Of a DNA stretch of 11,386 bases, positions 1 to 7,689 are shown piece after piece. Under the pieces are notes generated by a model. The model saw only the letters and a program-made list of their open reading frames with translations, ran no database searches and was not told the origin of the DNA. Position 1 is the stretch's first letter; every line of letters starts with the position of its first letter. Made by a program: the position numbers and the translations under genes. This stretch comes from Dehalococcoidales bacterium (GTDB taxonomy: Bacteria > Chloroflexota > Dehalococcoidia > Dehalococcoidales > Fen-1064). The stretch lies in the NCBI GenBank assembly GCA_028712845.1, contig JAQTPO010000060.1:1-11386 (forward strand), in the 5' to 3' direction.

Positions 1-21
1 CACAGTGTCTCATCAAATATT

Positions 22-57
22 AAAGCAGAGACAACCAAAGGTTGTCTCTGCTTTTTT
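22..57 (+). terminator. Rho-independent terminator of a gene upstream of the window
   Basis: A perfect 15-bp stem (22-36 paired with 40-54, arms reading AAAGCAGAGACAACC and its complement) closes on a three-base AAA loop and runs into six T at 52-57. This is a classical intrinsic terminator on the + strand, so a + strand gene must end just left of the window. It supports bacterial transcription machinery. Confidence 0.93.
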
Positions 58-122
58 GTTCTCAAATGAGTAGTAACATCAAAATTTGACCCCAAAATGA
101 CCCTGCTTTGCCTTCTTTTCTA

Positions 123-151
123 TTGAAAAAACAGGACTAAGGTACTATCCT
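123..151 (+). promoter_or_regulatory. Candidate sigma70-type promoter for the 236-992 gene pair
   Basis: TTGAAA (123-128) and TATCCT (146-151) are separated by exactly 17 bp, matching the -35 consensus at 5 of 6 and the -10 at 4 of 6 positions. Transcription would start near 158, leaving a leader of about 78 nt before the ATG at 236. The predicted start falls inside the palindrome at 151-168. Confidence 0.5.
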
Positions 152-168
152 TGAACTAGATGGTTCAA
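151..168. promoter_or_regulatory. Palindromic operator candidate TTGAAC-N6-GTTCAA
   Basis: Two perfect 6-bp inverted arms, TTGAAC (151-156) and GTTCAA (163-168), flank a 6-bp spacer and cover the expected transcription start of the promoter at 123-151. Elements recur downstream: ATGGTTCA at 160-167 and 194-201, and GTACTA followed by CTTGAA at 142-155 and 205-216. A repressor site is an inference from position and symmetry. Confidence 0.35.
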
Positions 169-235
169 TATTGTGAGCCTATTGTATCAAGGAATGGTTC
201 ATTAGTACTACTTGAAGAGGGAAAGACAGTAGTTC

Positions 236-685
236 ATGCTTAAATTGGTGGTTGGGCTGTTTATCGGTTTGATACTGGCAGGGGCGCTCTTTTTTGGTCC
301 TCTGAAACCAATTGTGACCGAAGGGCAGGAAGGAACCGTATCTTCTCAAACACAGCTAACGAACACCGCTAATGACACTGATATGTATTCGTCAGGGAAC
401 GTGCAGCAGATGCTTCAGGAAGCTAAAGCGCAAATTCGTACGGCAGAAACCGGTCAGTACTACGATAAATTGGTGACCGGGTACGATATCAAAGATACCA
501 CTCTTACTGAATCACAGATAATCGATGAATCCAGTGTGCTATCCGTTATGCCGGATATTCAGAGAATTAATAATACCGCAGCGTCAATGCCGTTGATAGA
601 AGCTGGCAAAGATATCAAGGATGAAGACATTGCAAAATTCTACTATAAGCTCCTGGAAGACTCTGGATGGAACATTAAGCCGTAA
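236..685 (+). CDS. Small single-span membrane or exported protein of unknown function
   Basis: The 149-residue product begins MLKLVVGLFIGLILAGALFF, one hydrophobic helix at about residues 3-21 after a single lysine, so it is an uncleaved anchor or a signal peptide. The rest is hydrophilic: a Ser/Thr/Asn/Gln-rich linker (about 30-55) and a mixed-charge domain ending in GWNIKP. I recognise no family and see no lipobox cysteine or catalytic motif. The nearest purine-rich SD candidate (AAGAGGG, about 214-220) lies rather far from the ATG, so the start is only moderately secure. The next gene overlaps its 3' end in another frame, which suggests co-transcription. A role in the envelope or in the nearby motility system is possible but has no direct support. 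Confidence 0.7.
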   Translation: MLKLVVGLFIGLILAGALFFGPLKPIVTEGQEGTVSSQTQLTNTANDTDMYSSGNVQQMLQEAKAQIRTAETGQYYDKLVTGYDIKDTTLTESQIIDESSVLSVMPDIQRINNTAASMPLIEAGKDIKDEDIAKFYYKLLEDSGWNIKP

Positions 686-992
686 CAGCCTATATCTTAA
701 AGCCTTACTCGGTTTGATGTTTCTCTTGCAGGTATTCGACGGGTTGATGACTCACCAATTGGCCGGTAACGGACTGGTGCAGGAGAGTAATCAACTCCTT
801 ACATCAGCAATCAGCGGAGGTAATTTTTTCTTTTTAAAGATAGTGGGGGCATCATTTTCTTGTGTTGCGTTATGGTATCTCTACCGGCGTTTCAGAGTTT
901 TAGCACTGGCAACTATCTCGACCGTAATTGTTTTTTACGGCGCAGTTATTATCTGGAACCTGAGTATTATAATCCGTATTGTTACTCTTTAA
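621..992 (+). CDS. DUF5658-like small membrane protein
   Basis: The 123-residue product has three to four hydrophobic segments (about 27-40, 65-85, 90-105, 106-121). After the first it carries LQVFDGLMTHQLAGNGLVQE, then SNQLL. The pattern Phe-Asp-x3-Thr, then Gly, then Glu-x-Asn resembles the DUF5658 family signature; I recognise this from memory and have no search to confirm it. Function is unknown. The ATG at 621 lies 65 bp inside the preceding gene and has AAGG directly against it, so the true start may be a later CTG (663) or ATG (717). The 3' end overlaps the convergent 71-residue gene by 11 bp, with no terminator visible between them. Confidence 0.65.
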   Translation: MKTLQNSTISSWKTLDGTLSRNSLYLKALLGLMFLLQVFDGLMTHQLAGNGLVQESNQLLTSAISGGNFFFLKIVGASFSCVALWYLYRRFRVLALATISTVIVFYGAVIIWNLSIIIRIVTL

Positions 993-1197
993 TCCCTTTA
1001 AGCCGGTCATTCAACCATCGGGCGTCTTTCAGAATGTCCTGAACATCAATATCCTTCAGCCTGGCAGCGAATTTACCCAGTCCGCTTTCTTCTACAACTG
1101 ACGCTGCGAAAAGATTAAACATCGCATCGGTTGTCTTGGATGGCTCACCTTTGTTGTTTGCAGCTGGATTTTCCGCTTTTAGTTGAGTATCTGCCAT
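982..1197 (-). CDS. Conserved-looking 71-residue protein at the 3' end of the archaellum operon
   Basis: A strong SD (AAGGAGG, + coordinates 1207-1213) overlaps the arlJ stop codon and sits 9 nt from the ATG, so this small gene is very likely translated as the last member of the operon. The product has a hydrophilic N-terminus (residues 1-24) and a predicted helical part, about 25-71, ending LNDRLKGIKE. It has no membrane span and no motif I recognise. Its position directly after arlJ suggests an accessory or regulatory role in the archaellum, which is inference only. Its 3' end overlaps the convergent + gene by 11 bp. Confidence 0.75.
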   Translation of the reverse strand: MADTQLKAENPAANNKGEPSKTTDAMFNLFAASVVEESGLGKFAARLKDIDVQDILKDARWLNDRLKGIKE

Positions 1198-1211
1198 TTT
1201 TATATACCTCC

Positions 1212-2741
1212 TTACGCCATACCTATTAACATCATATTTACAACCGGAGGCACAAAAATCAATGCTGCTCCGGAGAATGCCATTGTGATTGCCATATAAA
1301 AAGCAAGTTTATAGATGTGGCCACCATCGGTAGCGTGTATTGCCACAGCATTAGCGACTGTAAGCACGACAACAATAACCATAACCATGAAATGTAACAT
1401 ATTAAGCTCCATGGAACCACTACCGAAAATGCCAAACGACTGCATGTCGGGTGCCAAATCAGACACATTACCTCCCGGAGCTATAGCATTAACCAACGAA
1501 CAGAAGGTAACAATCGTCTGGTCGATAAAAACAACCACAATTGTGAGCACTACGTGCATTGCCAGAGCCAGCCATAATAAACCTGATGAAATGAGCTTAC
1601 GTTGTTCCCGAAGATGGGCAACTTGCATGGCAAAGGCGCTGGCTTCATTTCCCACTCTTTCCGGTTCACCTCCAAGCGTCACACCGTCCCAGAAAATACG
1701 CACGCTCCGGTTAACCTGTTCAGAACCGCTTTCACAGACAAAGTGATTCCAGCATTTATGCGGATTTATACCGGCTAGTAATCTGGTGTAAAGCAGGTCC
1801 GCATTTTCTTTGAGAGTGCCCATAGAGCGGAAGTCAAGCCTCCCCATCGCTTCACTGACCGTGGCTCTAATTGCCTGGCTGACGCCGCCTAACGACCTTA
1901 AAAAGCCGGCGATTTCAGTATCACGTTTGTATATCTTACCGTCATCAATCAGCCCGATTATGCCGATAGGGAAGAGAAAAGCGCTTGCTGACAGCATTGC
2001 CCACCCCAGGCTTTTTTCAATCACTATAACGGCAACAGTGACAATGAAACCCAACGGCAAAATGATGCGGCTGATATTCCTGGCTAATTCCTGCTCCTTG
2101 GAGCGAGTAGGTAGAGAATGGATACGTCTTTCTTTTGGAGCTTGGCTAGCTATCAACCAAACACCGCCAATAGTGACCAAAATCGTCAAGGAGCATAATG
2201 ACAAAATCATTGTTAAGCTAATATTACCGATTATTGCTGTAACCACAGCCATGACCGTCACCACGGCGGCAGTCATTATGAGAGCGATATAGGCATCAGT
2301 CCATTTTCTGAGCACTTCAAGACGTCCTGCATAGTTGTTGCTATAATTCTCTCCGAATACTTTAGCCTCTCTTGCCAGAAATTTATCAAGCTGTTCACCC
2401 GATGAGAGAGCGCCGGATAGACGCAGTAAGACGGCTTTGACCTCCGGTTCTTTGGTAGCCTCACCAACAATGCGGCATGCCTCGGCATAGTCGTGATTGA
2501 AAGCCTTGGCGACAAAATCCGCCTTCTTGAAATAACGCGATGAAATATATGGCAACTTGGACGCATGCTGAAATAAGCCGGTGCGGGAAATGCCGGATGT
2601 AGAAATTGCCGCCATATAGCTTAACAAGGAGAAAAAATCCATATCCAGAATTTCTTTTTTGATAGGTTTGGGCGCTTCATTTTTATCGCTTTTAAACTTA
2701 AAAATGTTCAACTTACCCAGAATATCGGGGAACTTCATCAT
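1212..2741 (-). CDS. arlJ: Archaellum membrane platform protein ArlJ
   Basis: The 509-residue polytopic protein belongs to the FlaJ/TadC (T2SSF) family, the membrane platform on which ArlI and ArlH act. A soluble N-terminal domain (about 30-140) contains a SYMAAISTSGISRTGLF stretch typical of ArlJ. Membrane segments follow at about 150-172, 175-199, 223-242, 246-266, 385-408, 446-470 and 477-506. The cytoplasmic loop between about 268 and 384 is the second T2SSF region and the expected ArlI contact. Start: the ATG overlaps the stop of the preceding arlI copy as TAATG, with GGGAGGG 9 nt upstream (2751-2757), so the genes are translationally coupled. A second ATG follows at once. Length is normal for the family. 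Confidence 0.93.
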   Translation of the reverse strand: MMKFPDILGKLNIFKFKSDKNEAPKPIKKEILDMDFFSLLSYMAAISTSGISRTGLFQHASKLPYISSRYFKKADFVAKAFNHDYAEACRIVGEATKEPEVKAVLLRLSGALSSGEQLDKFLAREAKVFGENYSNNYAGRLEVLRKWTDAYIALIMTAAVVTVMAVVTAIIGNISLTMILSLCSLTILVTIGGVWLIASQAPKERRIHSLPTRSKEQELARNISRIILPLGFIVTVAVIVIEKSLGWAMLSASAFLFPIGIIGLIDDGKIYKRDTEIAGFLRSLGGVSQAIRATVSEAMGRLDFRSMGTLKENADLLYTRLLAGINPHKCWNHFVCESGSEQVNRSVRIFWDGVTLGGEPERVGNEASAFAMQVAHLREQRKLISSGLLWLALAMHVVLTIVVVFIDQTIVTFCSLVNAIAPGGNVSDLAPDMQSFGIFGSGSMELNMLHFMVMVIVVVLTVANAVAIHATDGGHIYKLAFYMAITMAFSGAALIFVPPVVNMMLIGMA

Positions 2742-4486
2742 TAGAAAAGTCCCTCCCTTTGCGCCCTACCCAAAACATCAAGTACCTCATAGAAGCCGGT
2801 AACGCCCATTTCTTTATGCAATTTTTGAAGAATTACTGCTCTTCTTTCCAATTCGGCGTATATCCGGCGTTTCTGATGGCTGGGCATCCCCAATTTTGTA
2901 GCAATTTTATTCTCTAAAATATAACTGCTCATATTGCCTGTGAATTCAAATTTATCGTTGGCTTCATCCCAGTGGAAGCTTTCTACGAAGGTAAAAGAAT
3001 CAAAAACAGGGTCATAACCGACAATTTCATTGATACCGGTGATTCTTCTCCCATTTTTACCATTGGGAAGTCTAACTTGACTGGTAAGAATGACAATGTT
3101 CAGGTTGTCGATATAAGTCTTCGGCACCGATATCGGATTACCAGTGATTCTCTGTATCAATTTTTCAGTAGTGGCGGCGTGAAAAGTTGCCATCACGGAG
3201 TGTCCGGTCTGCATTGCCTGGAAAGCAATATTACCTTCAGGTCCGCGAATCTCTCCTACTATTATTTCATTAGGTCTTTGCCGCAATGCAGCTTTAAGCA
3301 GGTCGAACATTGTTACGGCACCGCTGGAATCTTCCGCTTTAGTACTTTGCACTACCTCTCTTACCCAGTTTTTATGTGGCACCTGCAATTCAGGTGTGTC
3401 TTCAATACTGACTACTTTCGCCAGTGGATGGATGAAGGCAGTCACGGCGTTAAGTAAGGTGGTCTTGCCGGATGCCGTTTCACCCGATACGAAGACATTC
3501 ATGCCATTTCCTATCATCAACGATAAATAAGCCAGCATCTGGTAATTGAGAGTACCGAAGTCAACCAGTTCGAAGATAGAGATAGGGACCTCACTGAATT
3601 TACGAATAGTGAAATTGGAGCCGCGTTTAGAGACATCGCGACCATAGACAATATTGATACGTGAGCCATCCGGCAAAGTAGCATCAGAGATGGGATTTTT
3701 ATAAGTGACCGGTTTTTTTACCCGCTCTGCCAACCAGAGCACAAATTCATCCAATTCTTCCAGTGTGCTAAATACAACCGAACTTTTAAGGCTCTTAAAA
3801 ATTTTATGCTCGATAAAGATGTGCCCCATACCCGAACAACTGATATCTTCAATGTATGGGTCAACAATCAAAGGCTCCAGAGCACCGAGTCCGACTTTAT
3901 CGCGAACAAAAAGATATTTAACCCCTTCAAGTTCACGTTGTGTCATCGAAACGCGGTTGAGTTTTCGTCCTCCCTTGGCAAGGAATCCAAAATACTTTTC
4001 AAATATGCTGGAAGCTATGTGTTTGTTAATTGTAGCTACCTGTTCAATATAATGAAGAAATTGTTTGTCTTTATCTTCATCGAAGTTGACCCGTTTTAGC
4101 TTGGTTCCCAGTTCCAATAGTGTTTTCTCAACATCTTGCATCAGATTTCCAACATCAACCGTAAGTGATGGTTCAACGGGGATATAGCTATTACGGCTAT
4201 CATTTTTATCCACCAGAACATGAACAAAAATATCACTGCGACGAGTTGGATAGATGATATTTAGCTCTTTGATATCGCCCATTTTCCGGGTTAGTTCTTT
4301 GCAGTATTGCGGAGCCTCAATTTTAGAATTAGCGGCGATATGCAAATACTCAAGCAGATACGGGTGTTCATCAGCCACACTCTTCAAATCAGGCGGCAGC
4401 ACCAGCGCAAAATCGCTTTTCAGATGCTCTAAATTATCGGCATCAGCCTTATTATAACTTGAGAAAGGTAATACTATTCGTGCCAT
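2741..4486 (-). CDS. arlI: Archaellum motor ATPase ArlI, second copy
   Basis: The 581-residue protein is an intact GspE/VirB11-superfamily ATPase of the ArlI type, which powers filament assembly and rotation. Visible motifs are Walker A GETASGKT (about 335-342), the Asp box IEDTPELQ (about 361-368), Walker B IVGEIRG with the catalytic Glu near 412, and the His box TGHSVMATFH (about 427-436). Every key residue of the other copy is retained, so it is not a decaying duplicate. By eye the core (residues about 185-491) is 80-85% identical to the gene upstream. The N-terminal 180 residues share the frame IVLPFS, KAD, LLEYLH, RKMG, NIIYP but are much more divergent. It starts 24 nt after the first copy ends and has only a weak SD. 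The stop overlaps the arlJ start by one base. Confidence 0.93.
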   Translation of the reverse strand: MARIVLPFSSYNKADADNLEHLKSDFALVLPPDLKSVADEHPYLLEYLHIAANSKIEAPQYCKELTRKMGDIKELNIIYPTRRSDIFVHVLVDKNDSRNSYIPVEPSLTVDVGNLMQDVEKTLLELGTKLKRVNFDEDKDKQFLHYIEQVATINKHIASSIFEKYFGFLAKGGRKLNRVSMTQRELEGVKYLFVRDKVGLGALEPLIVDPYIEDISCSGMGHIFIEHKIFKSLKSSVVFSTLEELDEFVLWLAERVKKPVTYKNPISDATLPDGSRINIVYGRDVSKRGSNFTIRKFSEVPISIFELVDFGTLNYQMLAYLSLMIGNGMNVFVSGETASGKTTLLNAVTAFIHPLAKVVSIEDTPELQVPHKNWVREVVQSTKAEDSSGAVTMFDLLKAALRQRPNEIIVGEIRGPEGNIAFQAMQTGHSVMATFHAATTEKLIQRITGNPISVPKTYIDNLNIVILTSQVRLPNGKNGRRITGINEIVGYDPVFDSFTFVESFHWDEANDKFEFTGNMSSYILENKIATKLGMPSHQKRRIYAELERRAVILQKLHKEMGVTGFYEVLDVLGRAQREGLF

Positions 4487-4510
4487 TTAACAATATCTCT
4501 TTATACGGTA

Positions 4511-6253
4511 TTAGAATAAGCCTTCTCTCTGAGCTTTACCCAACACTTCAAGAATCTCATAGAAATCGGTAATATGCTGTTCTTTATGCAGTTTTTGCAG
4601 TATTTTGGCGCGCCGCTCCAATTCATCATAGACACGTCTTTTTTTCGCTCCTGCAAGTCCCATTTTTGCCGCAATTCTAAATTCCAGGATATAGCTGGAC
4701 ATATAGCCTGTGAAATGAAATGTGTCTGTGGCTTCGTCCCAGGTAAAAGCCTGTACGATGTTATAGGACTCAGTAGATGAGTCATAACTTACAATTTCGC
4801 TGATACCGGTTACGCGGCGGGCTGTTTTACCATTAGGTAATTTGACCGAACTGGTGAGAACTACAACATTCAGGTTATCGATGTAGGTTTTGGGTACAGA
4901 AATGGGGTTGTTAGTGATTCTCTGTATCAATTTTTCGGTAGTAGCGGCATGGAAGGTAGCCATTACGGAGTGTCCGGTCTGCATTGCCTGGAAGGCGATG
5001 TTACCTTCAGCGCCTCTGATTTCCCCCACCATTATTTCATTCGGGCGTTGTCTTAAAGCTGCTTTGAGGAGGTCGAACATTGTAATCGCACCGCTCGTAT
5101 CATCTGTTTTAGTGCTTTGCACGACTTCCCGTATCCAATTCTGATGAGGGACCTGGAGTTCAGGCGTATCCTCGATCGTGATTATTTTGGCAAGAGGATG
5201 AATGAAAGTGGTTACGGCATTTAGCAAAGTAGTCTTGCCTGAGGCTGTTTCTCCTGAAACAAAGAGGTTCATTCCATTGCCAATGACGAGAGAAAGATAT
5301 GCCAGCATCTGGTAATTCAAGGAACCGAAATCGACCAAATCAAAAATTGATACCGGGGTTTCATTAAATTTGCGGATGGTAAAGTTTGAGCCGCGTTTAG
5401 AGACATCACGACCATAAACAATATTGATGCGCGAGCCATCCGGCAGGGTAGCATCAGCGATCGGTTCTTTGTAAGTAACGGGTTTGCGTATTTGCTCTGC
5501 AAGCCTTAAAACGAACTCATCCAGGTCTTCCAATGTGTCAAAGACAATACTACTTTTAAGACTTTTGAAGATTTTGTGTTCTACAAAAACATGCCCCATT
5601 CCCGAACAGCTAATATCTTCGATGTAGGGGTCAACAATTAACGGTTCAAGGGTACCTAGACCCATTTTATCGCGAAGAAAGAGGTATTTAATGCCCTGAA
5701 GTTCTCGCTGATTTACTTTTACTTTGGTAAGTACATTGCTTTTCTTGCGTGGTTTTTTTATGTCTTTGTCATTAGTACTAGTAAAGGTCTTATCATTTAT
5801 CACAGTAATTTGCTCAATGTAATCGAGCAATTGTTTTTTCTTATCGCCGTTGGTGTCAAATTCAGCCAGCCGGTCGCTGACATCTATACACCGCCCCTCT
5901 ACCTCTGCCATTAAAGCGACAAGGTCCTGGGTAATGGTCGGCTCAATAGGAATATATGTATGACGGTTATCTTTAGGGTCAGCTAAAATGTGGATGAAGA
6001 TACCATTGCCTGCAGGGTAGATAATATTAGGGTTTTTGTTCTCCCCCATCTTCCGGTTCAATTCGGCATGGAACTCCGGCATTCCCACCTCTCCGATAGG
6101 CACCATATGCAGGTATTCCAGAAGATGAAGATTGCTTTCTGCCTGTTTCTGCAATTCCGGAGGAAGTCTTTTATATAACTCACAATCAGCAATTCCTGTT
6201 TCGTGATTATCCGCTTTAGTCTCACGTGAGAAAGGTAATACTATCTGTGACAT
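4511..6253 (-). CDS. arlI: Archaellum motor ATPase ArlI, first copy
   Basis: The 580-residue ATPase has an N-terminal domain (about 1-180, including IVLPFS and NIIYP) and a charged Lys-rich stretch at about 160-178 before the conserved part. The RecA-like core carries Walker A GETASGKT (334-341), Asp box IEDTPELQ (360-367), Walker B IMVGEIRG with Glu 411, and His box TGHSVMATFH (426-435). In archaea a hexamer of ArlI binds ArlJ and ArlH and drives assembly and rotation. The ATG is preceded by GGGGAG (6263-6268) at a 9-nt spacing. A second, highly similar copy lies directly downstream. A type IV pilus ATPase is a less likely reading, because the gene sits between arlH and arlJ in the archaellum order. 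Confidence 0.94.
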   Translation of the reverse strand: MSQIVLPFSRETKADNHETGIADCELYKRLPPELQKQAESNLHLLEYLHMVPIGEVGMPEFHAELNRKMGENKNPNIIYPAGNGIFIHILADPKDNRHTYIPIEPTITQDLVALMAEVEGRCIDVSDRLAEFDTNGDKKKQLLDYIEQITVINDKTFTSTNDKDIKKPRKKSNVLTKVKVNQRELQGIKYLFLRDKMGLGTLEPLIVDPYIEDISCSGMGHVFVEHKIFKSLKSSIVFDTLEDLDEFVLRLAEQIRKPVTYKEPIADATLPDGSRINIVYGRDVSKRGSNFTIRKFNETPVSIFDLVDFGSLNYQMLAYLSLVIGNGMNLFVSGETASGKTTLLNAVTTFIHPLAKIITIEDTPELQVPHQNWIREVVQSTKTDDTSGAITMFDLLKAALRQRPNEIMVGEIRGAEGNIAFQAMQTGHSVMATFHAATTEKLIQRITNNPISVPKTYIDNLNVVVLTSSVKLPNGKTARRVTGISEIVSYDSSTESYNIVQAFTWDEATDTFHFTGYMSSYILEFRIAAKMGLAGAKKRRVYDELERRAKILQKLHKEQHITDFYEILEVLGKAQREGLF

Positions 6254-6269
6254 AATACGGGTCTCCCCA

Positions 6270-6333
6270 ATTTCTTTCCCTTAGCCCTTGAGGGAAGAGG
6301 GTCAGAGTGAAGTCAATATTGATTTCGTTTCAC
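6270..6333. repeat. Inverted-repeat-rich spacer between arlH and arlI
   Basis: The 117-bp gap between arlH and the first arlI is large for this operon and full of short inverted repeats: TTCCCT/AGGGAA (about 6276-6295) with CCCTTGAGGG inside, a GAGGGT/ACCCTC pair spanning about 6297-6336, and the palindrome TCAATATTGA. The CCCTTGAGGG plus GAGGGTCAG wording resembles intergenic palindromic repeats (REP/MITE-like) common in bacterial genomes, here degenerate. It could also be an mRNA processing or stability element. No open reading frame fits. Confidence 0.4.
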
Positions 6334-6370
6334 CCTCACTAGAATAATTACTACGATTCATACCTTTGTA

Positions 6371-7147
6371 TTAAGCTTTTGCCTTTGAGATAGGCATTAT
6401 TTTCATCCCTACTCCCGGCTCGACATCAAACGTAAGAATATTCCCGGTGTTCTGTTGCGCACCGCGAATTTTAGCCACTTCCAAAGTCTTGACCAGTTTA
6501 TCGCCGACTTTTTCGATAACAAGTCTGAAGTGGGCGTCGCACACAGAACGGACTCTTATCAGGAAATCATGGTCAAAGGCATAAGTGTGGGTGACATTGA
6601 TGATAGTTCTTCCTTTATCACAAAGCGCCTTGCACCTTTCAAAATAGCCGAGGGCTTCTTCACCGCCGGCTTGAGCCACAATAGGCGTCAGGGAATCTAC
6701 AATCAGGAGATTGTAGTCTTTATGAAATTCCATATGCTCAAGCATAACCTGTAAGGTATCACCGGCGGCAGAAACTCTGATTTTGGATAGTTTCATCGCG
6801 TAAATCTTCAGCCAGCCCATCAGGATTTGGTCCATTACGCTCATACCCAGGCTATCCATCTGGGTGACCATACTACGCACTGTATTTTCTGCGGTGAATA
6901 GCAAAACTCGGGCATCATTGGTGAGGGAACCCCACATAATCTGCTGGCAGAGCACGGATTTACCCGCATCCGATTCACCCTCTATAAGAATAAGGGAACC
7001 CATCGGAATCCCGCCACCCAGCTTCTTATCGATTTCAGGATGACCGGTAGAAAGCACCTGTTTTTTAGGTTCTTCTTCCTCATCTACCGGTTCTTCAGGA
7101 ACTGGTTCTGTTTTCATGGCTTCCTTTATTGTATCTGTAGATACCAT
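6371..7147 (-). CDS. arlH: KaiC-like archaellum ATPase ArlH
   Basis: The 258-residue RecA/KaiC-family protein has Walker A GESDAGKS (57-64), an acidic LLFTAEN strand with Glu 87 at the position of the KaiC catalytic glutamates, and Walker B LLIVDS (147-152). ArlH binds ATP, associates with ArlI and ArlJ, and is thought to regulate motor assembly. An unusual acidic, proline-rich extension of about 30 residues (PEEPVDEEEEPKK) precedes the fold. The start is set by AGGAG (7154-7158), 6 nt from the ATG, just after the stop of the preceding stator gene. The following spacer to arlI is 117 bp and repeat-rich. Confidence 0.94.
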   Translation of the reverse strand: MVSTDTIKEAMKTEPVPEEPVDEEEEPKKQVLSTGHPEIDKKLGGGIPMGSLILIEGESDAGKSVLCQQIMWGSLTNDARVLLFTAENTVRSMVTQMDSLGMSVMDQILMGWLKIYAMKLSKIRVSAAGDTLQVMLEHMEFHKDYNLLIVDSLTPIVAQAGGEEALGYFERCKALCDKGRTIINVTHTYAFDHDFLIRVRSVCDAHFRLVIEKVGDKLVKTLEVAKIRGAQQNTGNILTFDVEPGVGMKIMPISKAKA

Positions 7148-7162
7148 TTTTTGCTCCTCAAT

Positions 7163-7684
7163 CTATTTACACTCGACTATGCACTGGGCGCTAACACCAT
7201 TGGCAGTTGATACGGTGATGATGCCAAAATTACCTTTAATTAAGGAGGGGTAGAGATTGACAATAATCTTCACCTTTTCACCATTATTGAGGGTGTTCGG
7301 CTCTAGCATTTCCGAGGCTCCATTCAGCAAGTAAATTCCCTCAACCGTCCACTGGTTATTACCCAGCGGCTCTGCTGTTACATAACTTTGATATGCCAGT
7401 TGGTCGACGTCATTACTCTGCCACTGAGCAATGACATCCCACTTGGGGAAATCATTCATGCTTGTTTGCCCTTCATTGATTACCCATAATTCGATATTGC
7501 CACTGTGATAATTATCAGGTGGCACCACGGAGATATCCGTTCTTCTGATAATCGCCGCTTGCTTTTCCCATTCTTTTAGAGAATCAGATACGGAAGTTGC
7601 CGCACGGAAAGACGTAAACACCGTTGTGACAGTGCCTATCAGTAAGATTACAATACAGACCAGAGAAATAAGAGCCGTTTCCAT
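7163..7684 (-). CDS. ArlF/ArlG-like archaellum stator protein (second of pair)
   Basis: The 173-residue protein starts METALISLVCIVILLIGTVT, a single N-terminal membrane helix (about 4-25) with a Glu near the start as in archaellin-like proteins. A beta-rich extracytoplasmic domain follows (about 50-173). This architecture is that of ArlF and ArlG, which in archaea form the stator that anchors the motor in the envelope (ArlF binds the S-layer). By operon position it is in the arlG slot, but N-terminal wording does not let me separate F from G, so I give no symbol. It starts 6 nt after the previous stop codon with no clear SD, so translation is probably coupled. Confidence 0.72.
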   Translation of the reverse strand: METALISLVCIVILLIGTVTTVFTSFRAATSVSDSLKEWEKQAAIIRRTDISVVPPDNYHSGNIELWVINEGQTSMNDFPKWDVIAQWQSNDVDQLAYQSYVTAEPLGNNQWTVEGIYLLNGASEMLEPNTLNNGEKVKIIVNLYPSLIKGNFGIITVSTANGVSAQCIVECK

Positions 7685-7689
7685 AATAT

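Noticed and set aside
2972..3457. Open frames on the + strand across arlI and arlJ (for example 2972-3457, 1810-2292, 1315-1746)
   Set aside because: They are antisense to clearly conserved ATPase and platform genes and have no SD or recognisable protein features.
2741..6253. One ArlI copy being a type IV pilus or secretion ATPase
   Set aside because: Both copies share ArlI-type N-terminal motifs and near-identical cores, and both lie between arlH and arlJ.
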